From: Agrobacterium larrymoorei
Lineage (GTDB): Bacteria; Pseudomonadota; Alphaproteobacteria; Rhizobiales; Rhizobiaceae
NCBI RefSeq assembly: GCF_013322225.1
Contig: NZ_JAAMFB010000024.1
Span: 51,090-115,089, forward strand
Direction: 5' to 3'
DNA length: 64,000 bases
Shown here: in pieces, positions 46,329 through 55,883 of the stretch
Layout: each line of letters starts with the position of its first letter
Position numbering within the stretch: position 1 is the first letter of the stretch
Translations under genes and position numbers: made by a program
Notes under the pieces: generated by a model
What the model saw: only the letters and a program-made list of their open reading frames with translations
What the model was told of the DNA's origin: nothing
The model's database searches: none

Positions 46329-46592
46329 GTATTCGGGCCTTCCAGGCTATGGAAAATGGCGATTTAAATTATACATATAAATCAACGTGATGGCGGCATT
46401 GATCGACAGCATTCGGCGTTAATTCAAAGAAACTGCTTGTAAAATCAAAAATTGAGAATACCTTATACCCATCGACCATTGCTTGTGACGTCGGTCCAGA
46501 GCTTAGCTCCCGTCGGATTTCCTCTCAAAACATCGATCTATTCCCGCAAGGTATCGCGGGAGCAACAACGATTGCTACGAAAGGAAATCGTT
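46329..46592 (+). promoter_or_regulatory. cspA promoter and structured 5' untranslated region
   Basis: This AT-rich stretch before cspA holds two visible hairpins near the gene: TCCCGC (46542-46547) with GCGGGA (46556-46561), and AACGATT (46567-46573) with AATCGTT (46586-46592), which closes the AAGGA ribosome-binding site into a 12-nt loop immediately before the ATG. Long structured leaders with temperature-dependent folding are known for cold shock genes; here the effect is inferred. Confidence 0.5.
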
Positions 46593-46802
46593 ATGAACAC
46601 TGGAACTGTAAAGTGGTTCAACGCCACCAAGGGCTTCGGCTTTATCGAACTCGACAACGGCGGCACGGACGTTTTTGTCCACATTTCTGCTGTTGAGCGC
46701 GCTGGCATGCGTTCGCTCTCGGACGGCCAGAAGATCAAGTTCGACATCGTGCAGGACCGCAAGTCCGGCAAGAATTCTGCCGATAATCTTCAGGCAGCTT
46801 GA
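46593..46802 (+). CDS. cspA: Cold shock protein (CspA family)
   Basis: 69 residues from the ATG at 46593. A single OB-fold cold-shock domain: [20 protein letters not shown] followed by [17 protein letters not shown] contains RNP1 (KGFGFI) and RNP2 (VFVHI). It binds single-stranded RNA or DNA and melts mRNA structure. The AAGGA site lies 7 bp upstream inside a possible hairpin loop. A terminator follows at 46862. Confidence 0.95.
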   Translation: MNTGTVKWFNATKGFGFIELDNGGTDVFVHISAVERAGMRSLSDGQKIKFDIVQDRKSGKNSADNLQAA

Positions 46803-46861
46803 ATTTGTCTCTCGATTACGCTGACCACGGATGTACTGGCAGCATGATCGTTTGACCGGTG

Positions 46862-46886
46862 AAGGTCGAGCAACGCTCGGCCTTTT
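46862..46886 (+). terminator. Terminator after cspA
   Basis: AAGG-t-CGAGC, loop aac, GCTCG-g-CCTT with a TTTT run and a second T-run shortly after. Confidence 0.75.
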
Positions 46887-47247
46887 GCTTTTTCCAGACG
46901 TGTCGGATGGTAGCGTCGGGCAGCTCATGAAAAAGACATGCATTTGATGGCAGGGCAGGATATGATGCTTAAGGCCCTCATACGAAGCCTTCACGGTGAG
47001 ACTGTCGAACACGGTGACGATCTCCACGACGAGGCAGGAACCATCCCGGCGCCGTCCTGAACGTTGCGAATCCACCGCTTTCGTATCTATCTGATAGCAA
47101 ATATTCGACTACGCTTCAGTCAAGACAATCGCGTTATTGCTCAACGGGCTGTTCCAACAGCCCTTCTCGCGGATCAGATCAGCTGAGTTGATCGTGATCT
47201 CCTCACAACCCTAGAATAAGCGGCGAAACGTCGCGTAAGGAGAACTT
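46887..47247. other. Intergenic stretch between cspA terminator and second rpsU
   Basis: 361 bp without a recognised gene. The only candidate is a 37-codon frame at 46947-47060 (listed separately). The last ~30 bp provide the TAAGGAG site of the rpsU copy at 47248. Confidence 0.45.
46947..47060 (+). CDS. Possible 37-residue small protein
   Basis: ATG at 46947 to TGA at 47060, beginning MAGQDMMLKALIRSLHGETV and ending acidic/Pro-rich (PAPS). AGGA occurs before the internal ATGs at 46962/46965 rather than before the first. I recognise no family, and a longer open frame also exists on the other strand. Listed as a possibility only. Confidence 0.22.
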   Translation: MAGQDMMLKALIRSLHGETVEHGDDLHDEAGTIPAPS

Positions 47248-47484
47248 TTGCAGGTACTCGTTAGAGAAAACAACGTCGACCAGGCGCTTCGCGTGCTGAA
47301 AAAGAAAATGCAGCGCGAGGGTCTATTCCGGGAAATGCGCGCACGAGAGTCCTACGAAAAGCCGTCCCAAAAGCGGGTTCGCAAGGAAGCGGAAGCAGTT
47401 CGCCGGCAACGGAAACTTGAAAAGAAGAAGTTGCAGCGAGAAGGCTTGCTTCCCGCACCCAAAAAGGTTGCCCGCCCTCGCTGA
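47248..47484 (+). CDS. rpsU: 30S ribosomal protein bS21, second copy
   Basis: 78 residues, [20 protein letters not shown] followed by [20 protein letters not shown], about three-quarters identical to the copy at 44987 and with a different Lys-rich tail ([19 protein letters not shown]). The start is TTG at 47248 with TAAGGAG upstream. Two S21 paralogues are common in Rhizobiaceae. It is followed after 26 bp by a small hypothetical gene, probably in one transcript. Confidence 0.92.
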   Translation: MQVLVRENNVDQALRVLKKKMQREGLFREMRARESYEKPSQKRVRKEAEAVRRQRKLEKKKLQREGLLPAPKKVARPR

Positions 47485-47510
47485 CAGATGCCTGATGAAA
47501 GGATGTCATT

Positions 47511-47735
47511 ATGACCGTCACGAAAGACGAATTCTTTAAGCCGGAGAAGCTGACCGCTCAGCAAAAGGCAGCGGCCACCAATAGCGCGGCTGCGCAAATC
47601 CTTGCCGCAGAAGCCGCGCACCGCACGAAGAAGACCGATCGGTTGCGAGAGCTTCGCCTGGCGCACGAAGCGACATTGGTTGCGGTCGCTCCAAAAGTTT
47701 CACGCGCGAAGAAAGCCAAGGCTCTAACACCGTAA
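47511..47735 (+). CDS. Small basic hypothetical protein downstream of rpsU
   Basis: 74 residues, rich in Ala and Lys, predicted almost wholly helical: MTVTKDEFFKPEKLTAQQKA, then AAQILAAEAAHRTKKTDRLR, then a Lys-rich end. GAAAGGATG lies shortly upstream of the ATG. It resembles small basic proteins I associate with cspA/rpsU neighbourhoods in rhizobia, but I cannot name the family. The composition would suit nucleic acid or ribosome association. Confidence 0.65.
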   Translation: MTVTKDEFFKPEKLTAQQKAAATNSAAAQILAAEAAHRTKKTDRLRELRLAHEATLVAVAPKVSRAKKAKALTP

Positions 47736-47790
47736 ACCATGTCGCGTTTAATTGCCCTCAATTAAGCGATAACGCACATGCAAGAAACGA

Positions 47791-47843
47791 GCATCTAAAG
47801 CGGGTCGCAGTGAATAGGGTTCACCGCGACCCGTTTTAGATGC
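47791..47843. repeat. Long 24-bp inverted repeat (hairpin)
   Basis: Left arm 47791-47814 (GCATCTAAAGCGGGTCGCAG then TGAA), loop TAGGG, right arm 47820-47843. As RNA 22 of 24 positions form Watson-Crick pairs, one is G-U and one is A-C. It lies 56 bp after the small basic gene. No long T-run follows, so it could be a bidirectional terminator, an mRNA-stabilising hairpin or a repeat unit. Confidence 0.7.
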
Positions 47844-47943
47844 CTGTTTGCCTGTTGACTGGAAATGCCTTTAACGGGGCGCTACCGTCCTTATGACGAC
47901 GACCTATTGCACTGTCTGGAGTGAGCAAGCGCCAAAGGCCCGA

Positions 47944-48477
47944 TTACTGGACTGGCTGCACCGTTCCTGCCGGTAGCTCGACATCGGCGAATGAAGGATA
48001 GACTTCGCGCAGAATGTCGACCTGCTGTGCATCGCTCACCCTCAGCAGATACCACTCGCCAGAATCGACAAGCGCCAGAGTATGCGAGATCGCTTCGAGT
48101 TTGGTGCCTTCGGTTTCCATCAGCGTTCGTGTCGGCACCAGCACATAGGGCGTGCCGTCAGGAGCCTCGTGATATTGTGCCTTGTCGAAATCCATGTCGA
48201 ACTCGAGAAGCTTGACCGAAGCGAGTGCTATCTGCATTTGCGTGGTCAACGCAGCGCGAAGCTGTTCCAGCGAAATACCGGCTTTGGACGCGATTGCCTG
48301 AAGCACCTTCGGCGGGATCGTATCGCTGACGGCCTTGAAATCGCTCTTTGTCAGCGCCGCATCGAAGCGCTGGATCTGCTGCCCAAGACCGGCCTTTTCG
48401 GCAGCCGTGAAGTCTCTCGCATGGGCTGCCTGCCAACAGCAGGGCAGAAGCATGAGGGATAGCAAAAGCGCTTTCAT
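47944..48477 (-). CDS. Exported protein of unknown function
   Basis: 177 residues with a signal peptide MKALLLSLMLLPCCWQAAHA (cleavage after AHA likely). The mature part begins RDFTAAEKAGLGQQIQRFDA and has a mixed alpha/beta character with DGTPYVLVPTRTLMETEGTK and a DSGEWYLLRVSDAQQVDILR segment. The latter resembles small periplasmic proteins with an NTF2/SnoaL-like strand order, but I do not recognise a family. It is monocistronic on the minus strand. Confidence 0.75.
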   Translation of the reverse strand: MKALLLSLMLLPCCWQAAHARDFTAAEKAGLGQQIQRFDAALTKSDFKAVSDTIPPKVLQAIASKAGISLEQLRAALTTQMQIALASVKLLEFDMDFDKAQYHEAPDGTPYVLVPTRTLMETEGTKLEAISHTLALVDSGEWYLLRVSDAQQVDILREVYPSFADVELPAGTVQPVQ

Positions 48478-48613
48478 CGCATGGACCTCTCGTCTGCACT
48501 CAAGACCGGAAAAGGGATGCGGCGCAAAGCTACGCCGCGTCAGATGAAAGACTGTCCGGGTCTAAAATCATGCCTTGCAAAACCGTGCAGCGGTTTTGCG
48601 AACAAGACATGCA

Positions 48614-48835
48614 TTAGAGGATGAAGAAGCCCGCAGCGCTCAGGATGAGGAACACCAGCAGGCCACCGAAAAAGCCACCGGTCGTAAAGAAACCGACCGC
48701 CATGGCGACCATCAACATGCAGACCAACATCGTGCCGTATTTCGACGCCACCAGAAAACCGTTATAGGTTTTCTCATGTTCCGAGTAGTCCATCTGCGCG
48801 CCGACCTCGACTGGACCGGTATGATGTTCGCTCAT
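48614..48835 (-). CDS. aa3-type cytochrome c oxidase subunit IV
   Basis: 73 residues: EVGAQMDYSEHEKTYNGFLV followed by a hydrophobic helix (~32-50) and a second hydrophobic, Gly-rich stretch (GFFTTGGFFGGLLVFLILSA). This matches the small bacterial aa3-type oxidase subunit IV of alphaproteobacteria. It is an accessory inner-membrane subunit; the catalytic cta genes are not in the window. Confidence 0.87.
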   Translation of the reverse strand: MSEHHTGPVEVGAQMDYSEHEKTYNGFLVASKYGTMLVCMLMVAMAVGFFTTGGFFGGLLVFLILSAAGFFIL

Positions 48836-49260
48836 GCAATTTCCCCTCTATTGATCTGCCGTCACGCCGGTCGTCACTCTACCCTTGCGGGACGTCATCC
48901 CTGACAACCATGCTTTGCAGCACACTCCTGTATCAGAAGTAACACGAAGTTCGAGACGGGTGCAATGGAGTGTCTTGCTCTCACAAACGCAAAAAATGAA
49001 GTTGCGCACCGCAACAATATTGCCTCGCTTGATGACGTTCTTTGCAAAGCCGCAACATATACCCGACCAAAAGCAAGGAAATGAGCGAACAACCTCACGC
49101 GGCCAGCGTTCATGGTTGCATTTCATAAATCCTGCCCATACACGATTCATGGTGGGAGGATTCTGGACCGGACGAACGAAGCGGAGGGGGCTGCGCGTCG
49201 TAACCGTGAGGGCAGGCCCGTTCTCCCCACGAACCCGCAAAGGGACAAGAGGGGAATATA
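48836..49260. other. Promoter region of the TRAP transporter genes
   Basis: 425 bp between divergent genes. GAGGGG just before 49261 is the dctQ ribosome-binding site. Overlapping long frames on both strands lack ribosome-binding sites and protein-like composition. I see no structured RNA. Confidence 0.45.
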
Positions 49261-49800
49261 ATGCAAGCGCTGCTCAAACTAAGCCGCCTGATAGACTGGT
49301 TCAGCGAGGCCATGGGGAAGTTTTCGGGCTACCTCGTGCTGATCTGCTGCCTCGTCAGCGCCGGAAATGCCATCGTCCGCTACCTCTTCAATTACAGCTC
49401 GAACGGCTGGCTGGAAATCCAGTGGTACATGTTCGCCTTCATCGTTCTCATCGGCGCGTCCTACACGCTGCGCATGAACGAGCATGTGCGTGTGGATATC
49501 ATCTACGGCGCGATTTCATCGCGCACGCGGCTGTGGGTCGATATTATCGGCATCGTGCTGTTTCTGCTGCCAGCCTGCTTCTATCTCGCCTGGCTCAGCT
49601 GGCCCATGTTTGTCCTCTCATGGGACCAGAATGAGATTTCCTCCAATGCCGGCGGTCTCATTCGATGGCCGGTGAAGTTCATCATATTCGCGGGCTTCGC
49701 GCTTCTGGTGCTTCAGGGAATATCCGAACTGGTGAAGCGCATCGCTGCGCTGAACGGGCTCTATCAGCTCGACACCAAATACGAAAAACCGCTCCAGTAA
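49261..49800 (+). CDS. dctQ: TRAP transporter small permease subunit (DctQ)
   Basis: 179 residues with four hydrophobic helices. The LIDWFSEAMGKFSGYLVLIC start and NGWLEIQWYMFAFIVLIGAS followed by YTLRMNEHVRVDI is the DctQ signature. The small subunit supports the DctM transport subunit in the inner membrane. A GAGGGG site precedes the ATG; 28 bp separate it from dctM. Confidence 0.93.
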   Translation: MQALLKLSRLIDWFSEAMGKFSGYLVLICCLVSAGNAIVRYLFNYSSNGWLEIQWYMFAFIVLIGASYTLRMNEHVRVDIIYGAISSRTRLWVDIIGIVLFLLPACFYLAWLSWPMFVLSWDQNEISSNAGGLIRWPVKFIIFAGFALLVLQGISELVKRIAALNGLYQLDTKYEKPLQ

Positions 49801-49828
49801 TTTCGGCGCTGATCGCAAGGATATTTCC

Positions 49829-51331
49829 ATGTTCGAATACGGTATTCTGCCACCGCTGATGTTCCTGGGCATGATCATCTTCATGCTCTACGGCTTTCCC
49901 GTGGCCTTCTCGCTCGCAACCGTCGGCATGCTGTTCGGCATCATCGGCATCTTTACGGAGCATTTCTCACCCGCTTTCATGCAGGCGCTGCCTTTGCGCA
50001 TCTTCGGCATCATGTCCAATGACCTTTTGCTGGCAATCCCCTTCTTCACCTTCATGGGAGCTTTGCTGGAACGATGCGGACTTGCGGAAGATCTGCTGGA
50101 AGGCACGGGCAAGCTGTTTGGCGCCATCCCCGGCGGCCTCGCCTATGCCGTGATTCTGGTGGGCGCGATCCTTGGTGCCATCACCGGCACGGTTGCTGCA
50201 TCGGTCATCACCATGGGCGTCATCTCGCTGCCCATCATGCTGAAATACGGCTACAATCCACGGCTTGCGACCGGTGTCATCGCCGCGTCCGGCACCATCA
50301 CGCAGGTCATCCCGCCGTCGCTGGTGCTGATCGTTCTGGCAGACCAGCTTGGCCGCTCCGTGGGCGACATGTATCTCGGCGCCATCGGCCCGTCGATCCT
50401 GCAGGTCACGATCTTCCTGCTGTTCATCTTCATCATGTCGAAGCTGCGTCCCAGCGATCTTCCCGCCCTGCCGCCGGAAGCGCGCGGAGAGCTTAACCGG
50501 GCGCTCGTCTTCAAGGTGCTGGCGGGCATGATCCCGTCCATCGTGCTGATCTTCCTCGTCCTCGGCACCATCTTCATGGGCCTTGCAACGCCAACCGAAG
50601 CCGGTGCATTGGGCGTCGTCGGAGCGATGGCGCTTGCCGCCGCCAACCGCCGCCTGACATGGGATCTGGTCAAGCAGGCCATGCATTCCACCATGCACAT
50701 CACATCCATGGTGGTCTTCATTCTCGTCGGCGCGACGTGCTTCTCGCTCGTCTTTCAGGGCATGGATGGATCGCTCTGGATCGAACACATGCTGTCTGGC
50801 ATTCCGGGCGGGCCGATCGGCTTCCTGATCTTCGTCAACATCTTCATTTTCTTCCTGGCCTTCTTCCTCGATTTCTTCGAGATTGCCTTCATCGTCGTGC
50901 CCATGCTGGCCCCCGTCGCACAGGCGCTCGGCATCGATCTCATCTGGTTCGGCGTGCTGATCTGCATCAACATGCAGACCAGCTTCATGCACCCGCCCTT
51001 CGGCTTTGCGCTGTTCTATCTGCGCTCCATCGCGCCGAGATCGGTCAAGACCTCGGATATCTATATGGGCGCGATCCCCTGGCTCGGAATGCAGTTGATC
51101 CTCGTCGCCATCGTCATTTTCTGGCCGGAGTCCGTCACCTACTGGCTGGACAAGGGGCCTGAGATCGATCTCAACTCGATCAAGATCGAGGTGCCAGCCT
51201 TCGGCAATGGCGGCGGCAACACCATGCCGAACTTCGGCCTTCCGCCGATGGATGGCGCACCCGCTCAGCCTGGCGGAAATGGTCTGCCGGGAATGCCGAA
51301 CCTTAATGAACCACCGAAGATAGGCCCGTAA
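49829..51331 (+). CDS. dctM: TRAP transporter large permease subunit (DctM)
   Basis: 500 residues with about 12 hydrophobic segments. Family stretches include AIPFFTFMGALLERCGLAED, GAILGAITGTVAASVITMG, and GYNPRLATGVIAASGTITQV followed by IPPSLVLIV. Unlike typical DctM (~430 residues) it has a ~45-residue Gly/Pro/Asn-rich cytoplasmic or periplasmic tail (FGNGGGNTMPNFGLPPMDGA) after the last helix. It drives sodium-coupled uptake of the solute delivered by DctP. The dctP gene lies separately at 52482. Confidence 0.93.
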   Translation: MFEYGILPPLMFLGMIIFMLYGFPVAFSLATVGMLFGIIGIFTEHFSPAFMQALPLRIFGIMSNDLLLAIPFFTFMGALLERCGLAEDLLEGTGKLFGAIPGGLAYAVILVGAILGAITGTVAASVITMGVISLPIMLKYGYNPRLATGVIAASGTITQVIPPSLVLIVLADQLGRSVGDMYLGAIGPSILQVTIFLLFIFIMSKLRPSDLPALPPEARGELNRALVFKVLAGMIPSIVLIFLVLGTIFMGLATPTEAGALGVVGAMALAAANRRLTWDLVKQAMHSTMHITSMVVFILVGATCFSLVFQGMDGSLWIEHMLSGIPGGPIGFLIFVNIFIFFLAFFLDFFEIAFIVVPMLAPVAQALGIDLIWFGVLICINMQTSFMHPPFGFALFYLRSIAPRSVKTSDIYMGAIPWLGMQLILVAIVIFWPESVTYWLDKGPEIDLNSIKIEVPAFGNGGGNTMPNFGLPPMDGAPAQPGGNGLPGMPNLNEPPKIGP

Positions 51332-51429
51332 CGAGCGGCAACGGGCCTTCAGGGTGTTTCACGGTCTAACGGAAACGCCCTTTAGCCTCGGACGGCTGTC
51401 TCTTTACGGAAACGAACAGCTGAACGCGA

Positions 51430-52185
51430 TCAGCTTCTGGTCGCCTGATACTGGCGTACGGCACGGCCGAAAGCCTCGAACAATGCCCGCGACGGTGCAT
51501 CCGTTTGCGCCCAGTATTCCGGGTGCCATTGCACGCCGACGGCAAAGCCCTTCGCATCGATCACGGAGACGGCCTCGATGGTGCCGTCCTGCGCCGTTGC
51601 CTCGACTTGAAGACGAGGTGCAGTCTGCGCAATGGCCTGACGGTGCAGGGAATTGATCTGAACCTCTCCCGCCATGCCCAGATGCTCAGCGATGCAGGTG
51701 CCTTCGCGGATGAAGACCGGCTGGCGGATGCTGTACAGCACGTCCCGGTCTTCATGCTCGGGCTTGCGATGGTCCCAGTTGCCGGGCAAGTCCTGAATTT
51801 CGCTGGCGAGCGTTCCGCCGAGCGCCACGTTCAGCTCCTGAATGCCCCGACAGATGGCGAGCATGGGAATACCGCGCTCTATCGCGCGACGTATGAGAGG
51901 AAGGCTGGTGGCATCGCGGGCGGGGTCGAAGGGTCCATCGCTGTCCTTGGCCTCGACGCCGTAGAGCGAGGGATGCACATTGGTAGCGGAACCGGACACG
52001 AGAAGCCCATCGACACGGTCCAGTATCGCATCCGTATCGTTCCCCGCTTCAAAGGCCGGGATGATAAAGGACATGACATCGGCCACCTTGAGCGCGGCAT
52101 TGAGATACTGCGTCTGGGCGGCATGCCAGTCCGCGCCGTCCAGATGTCTGATGTCGGCGGGAATGGCGATGATGGGTCTGGACAT
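51430..52185 (-). CDS. Gamma-glutamyl-gamma-aminobutyrate hydrolase family (PuuD-like)
   Basis: 251 residues, class I glutamine-amidotransferase fold. Cys112 in PMLAICRGIQELNVALGG is the nucleophile, with His221 and Glu223 in VGVQWHPEYW completing the triad; the start MSRPIIAIPADIR is typical, with CGGAG upstream. PuuD hydrolyses gamma-glutamyl-GABA in putrescine degradation; relatives act on other gamma-glutamyl amides. It lies convergently between dctM and dctP, with no other putrescine genes nearby, so the substrate is open. Confidence 0.87.
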   Translation of the reverse strand: MSRPIIAIPADIRHLDGADWHAAQTQYLNAALKVADVMSFIIPAFEAGNDTDAILDRVDGLLVSGSATNVHPSLYGVEAKDSDGPFDPARDATSLPLIRRAIERGIPMLAICRGIQELNVALGGTLASEIQDLPGNWDHRKPEHEDRDVLYSIRQPVFIREGTCIAEHLGMAGEVQINSLHRQAIAQTAPRLQVEATAQDGTIEAVSVIDAKGFAVGVQWHPEYWAQTDAPSRALFEAFGRAVRQYQATRS

Positions 52186-52433
52186 GGTGGCTCCGAAATG
52201 CGTTCTGCTTCTTGTGGAGCGAGTGAGGGGAGCCCGTCAAGCGGGAAGCGGGTGATCGGCAACATTTCATTCGCCTAAAGTATAAGGCAGGAAACCAATA
52301 TTTTCATTGCAAATAATTGTTGAAGCTTCGGCCTGTTGTTTTTGCCGCAAAGCATCCTTGAGACCCGCCTATTCTCGCGCATCCCGCTTGTCAGTTGCAT
52401 TTCGACATGCTTTCTTCTTGTGAAGGTCGATAG

Positions 52434-53588
<1,155 letters not shown>

Positions 53589-53613
53589 TCCCGCTTCCGG
53601 TATCGCAAAGATG

Positions 53614-53643
53614 AAAAGCCCGGACCGGCAGGTTCGGGCTTTT
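53614..53643 (+). terminator. Terminator after dctP
   Basis: AAAAGCCCG-g-ACC, loop ggca, GGT-t-CGGGCTTTT: a near-perfect hairpin with flanking A and T runs, usable from either strand. Confidence 0.85.
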
Positions 53644-53691
53644 GTCCATTCTGGCGTCGCAAGGTGCGGAGCGTGCAAGCCGTGCTCGCAC

Positions 53692-54654
53692 TTACCCTTT
53701 TACAGGCGTTTCCGGCACTGGCGTCTTCACCTTGCGTTCGTTCAGCCATCCCAGCACATTGTCGGCCACCAGATCGGCCATGGCATTGCGCGTCGGCAGC
53801 GAGGCGGACGCCACGTGCGGCAGCAGCGTGACATTCGGCAGCGAGAGAAACCCTTCCGGCACCTTCGGTTCGGCATAGAACACGTCAAGACCGGCAGCAC
53901 CGACGACGCCATCCTGCAAGGCTTTCAGAAGAGCATCCTCATCCACGCTGGAGCCGCGACCGACATTGATGAACACGCCATCCTTGCCAAGCGCGCCAAG
54001 AATTTCAGCGTTGATTGCCTTATGCGTTTCCGGCGTGCCTGGCACGATGCAGATCAGGATATCGACAGCTTGCGCCATTTCCTTGAGAGAGCGGTAATAG
54101 GTATAGGAAAGCTCGTCGCGCTTGCTGCGGGTATGATAGCCGATCTCGACCTTGAACGGCTCCAGCCGCTTGGCAATTTCCTGGCCGATGCGGCCCATGC
54201 CGAACAGACCGACCTTGCGGTTTTTCAGCGAGAAGGGAGACAGCGCAAACGGTCCTTCCGACACCCATTTGCCTTCGCGCAGATAGGTTTCCGCCTGATA
54301 AAGACGGCGCACGGTGTTGATGAGCAGCGCAATCGTCGTGTCGGCCACTTCGTCATTCAGCACGTCCGGCGTATTGGTAACGATGATGCCGCGCTTGGCC
54401 GCATGCTTGGCATCCACACCATCATAGCCCACGCCGAAATTGGCGATGACTTCAAGGTTGGGCAGCGCATCGATCCACGCCGCGTTGAAGATGCCGGAAA
54501 CGGCAACCGCACGGATGCGCTCGGCGACATCGGCAGACAGGCTCGGCTCAGCTCCGGCGGGCGCGGTGACGACCTCCACCTTTCCCTCGAGACGTTCCAG
54601 CACACGCGGATTGATCTTGCCCGGAACGAGAACGGTGGCTTTGTTATCTGACAT
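53692..54654 (-). CDS. D-isomer-specific 2-hydroxyacid dehydrogenase (GhrB-like)
   Basis: 320 residues. The NAD(P)-binding GLFGMGRIGQEIAKRL has GxGxxG at 152-157; the catalytic Arg lies in FINVGRGSSVDE, with a Glu downstream and His in TLLPHVASA. It reduces a 2-oxo acid such as glyoxylate or hydroxypyruvate. It lies beside a TRAP system of 2-oxo-acid type and a LacI regulator, which would suit use of an imported hydroxy or oxo acid (inference). No ribosome-binding site oddity. Confidence 0.87.
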   Translation of the reverse strand: MSDNKATVLVPGKINPRVLERLEGKVEVVTAPAGAEPSLSADVAERIRAVAVSGIFNAAWIDALPNLEVIANFGVGYDGVDAKHAAKRGIIVTNTPDVLNDEVADTTIALLINTVRRLYQAETYLREGKWVSEGPFALSPFSLKNRKVGLFGMGRIGQEIAKRLEPFKVEIGYHTRSKRDELSYTYYRSLKEMAQAVDILICIVPGTPETHKAINAEILGALGKDGVFINVGRGSSVDEDALLKALQDGVVGAAGLDVFYAEPKVPEGFLSLPNVTLLPHVASASLPTRNAMADLVADNVLGWLNERKVKTPVPETPVKG

Positions 54655-54733
54655 TCGGCTAAATTCCTCCTATGAGTTTGGAGGCAAGCTAGCGCATAGA
54701 TTTAAAAACCGGAACCCGCTTTCGTGACAAAAA

Positions 54734-55756
54734 CTACTTGCGCGGAATGCAAGGCCCGGTCGACTGGCGGATGCGCATTTCGGGCTTGATCAGGTGTATG
54801 CCGTCCGGCTCGTGGCTTCCGGACAGACGATCCAGCAGCGCGCGCGCCGCAAGCCGCCCCACTTCCGCCTGACCGTTGGAAACGGTGGTGAGCGCAGGTG
54901 TAGCGATGGAGGCCTCCTCCAGATCGTCGTAACCCGTCACCGAAATATCCTTGCCCGGCACGAAACCGGCGCGGGAAATGCCGTTCATCAGGCCGATGGC
55001 GACCAGATCGTTCCAGCAGACGGCAGCGGTCGGCTTTTGCGGCAGCGACAGAAAGTTCACCGCAGCTTCGAACCCGCCCTGCTTCGAGCGCGCGCCGGGA
55101 ATGCGCAGGTTGGGATCGACCTCGATGCCCGCCTTGCGCAGCGCATTGACATAGCCCTGATAGCGGTCGCGGCCGGTGGAGGTCTGGTCCGTACCGCCCA
55201 CCATGGCGATGGTGCGATGGCCAAGGCTGATAAGGTGATTGGTGGCAAGCGATATGCCGTAAGCGTCGTCACCGCGATAGGTCGGCATATCGACCCCATC
55301 CATGGAGCGGGCAACGAGAATGGCGGGCATTCCGTTTTCTTCCGCCAGCTTCAGATCCTCGGTCGGCGTGCCGATTGCAGGCGACATGATGACGCCGTCG
55401 CTGCCGAGCTGCAGCAGTGTTTCGAGGAAATTGCGCTGTTTTTCCACCGAGTCATAATGGTTGGAGAGAATGAACGTCTGGCGGCTGCGGTCCAGCTCGC
55501 TTTCGATAGCCTTGAGAATTTCGCCGTAAAACGGGTTCATCACATCATGAAAGACAACACCGATGATGCCGGAGCGGGAGGTACGAAGACTGGCCGCGCG
55601 GCGGTTATAGATATAACCCAATGCCCGCGCCTGCTCCTTGATCTTCTCCCGCGTATCGCCAGCCACAAGCGGACTGTCACGCAATGCCAGCGATATCGTG
55701 GCTGTGGAAAGCCCAAGGCTTTCAGCAATGGTGGATAGCTTTATCTTCTGCGCCAT
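54734..55756 (-). CDS. LacI-family transcriptional regulator
   Basis: 340 residues from the ATG at 55756 with GGAGGGG upstream. The HTH is at the N-terminus (KLSTIAESLGLSTATISLAL followed by RDSPLVAG), then the hinge YIYNRRAASLRTSRSGIIGV and a periplasmic-binding-protein-like effector domain (FHDVMNPFYGEILKAIESEL, WNDLVAIGLMNGI, SVTGYDDLEEASIATPALTT). A palindrome at 55799-55826 is a likely autoregulatory operator. The effector is unknown; the downstream dehydrogenase, 80 bp away in the same direction, may be coregulated. Confidence 0.9.
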   Translation of the reverse strand: MAQKIKLSTIAESLGLSTATISLALRDSPLVAGDTREKIKEQARALGYIYNRRAASLRTSRSGIIGVVFHDVMNPFYGEILKAIESELDRSRQTFILSNHYDSVEKQRNFLETLLQLGSDGVIMSPAIGTPTEDLKLAEENGMPAILVARSMDGVDMPTYRGDDAYGISLATNHLISLGHRTIAMVGGTDQTSTGRDRYQGYVNALRKAGIEVDPNLRIPGARSKQGGFEAAVNFLSLPQKPTAAVCWNDLVAIGLMNGISRAGFVPGKDISVTGYDDLEEASIATPALTTVSNGQAEVGRLAARALLDRLSGSHEPDGIHLIKPEMRIRQSTGPCIPRK

Positions 55757-55798
55757 TGGTCCCCTCCGCAACGCAAACCACCCTCATCCCTAGTGGGC

Positions 55799-55826
55799 GT
55801 TTAAATTGTGACTAAACAATTTAAAC
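55799..55826. promoter_or_regulatory. Perfect 11-bp inverted repeat, likely LacI-type operator
   Basis: GTTTAAATTGT, spacer gactaa, ACAATTTAAAC, centred about 57 bp upstream of the LacI-family start. Position and symmetry fit autorepression. The spacing is wider than the usual contiguous LacI half-sites. Confidence 0.55.
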
Positions 55827-55883
55827 CGGACTGGCAACGTTTTTAAAGATTTACCGCAGCAGCATGATAGCTTTTTAAAATAT

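Noticed and set aside
46575..47075. 166-codon minus-strand frame over cspA
   Set aside because: Antisense to cspA and its terminator; no features.
48848..49240. 130-codon minus-strand frame upstream of dctQ
   Set aside because: No ribosome-binding site, Cys/Arg-rich random composition, overlaps equally poor plus-strand frames.
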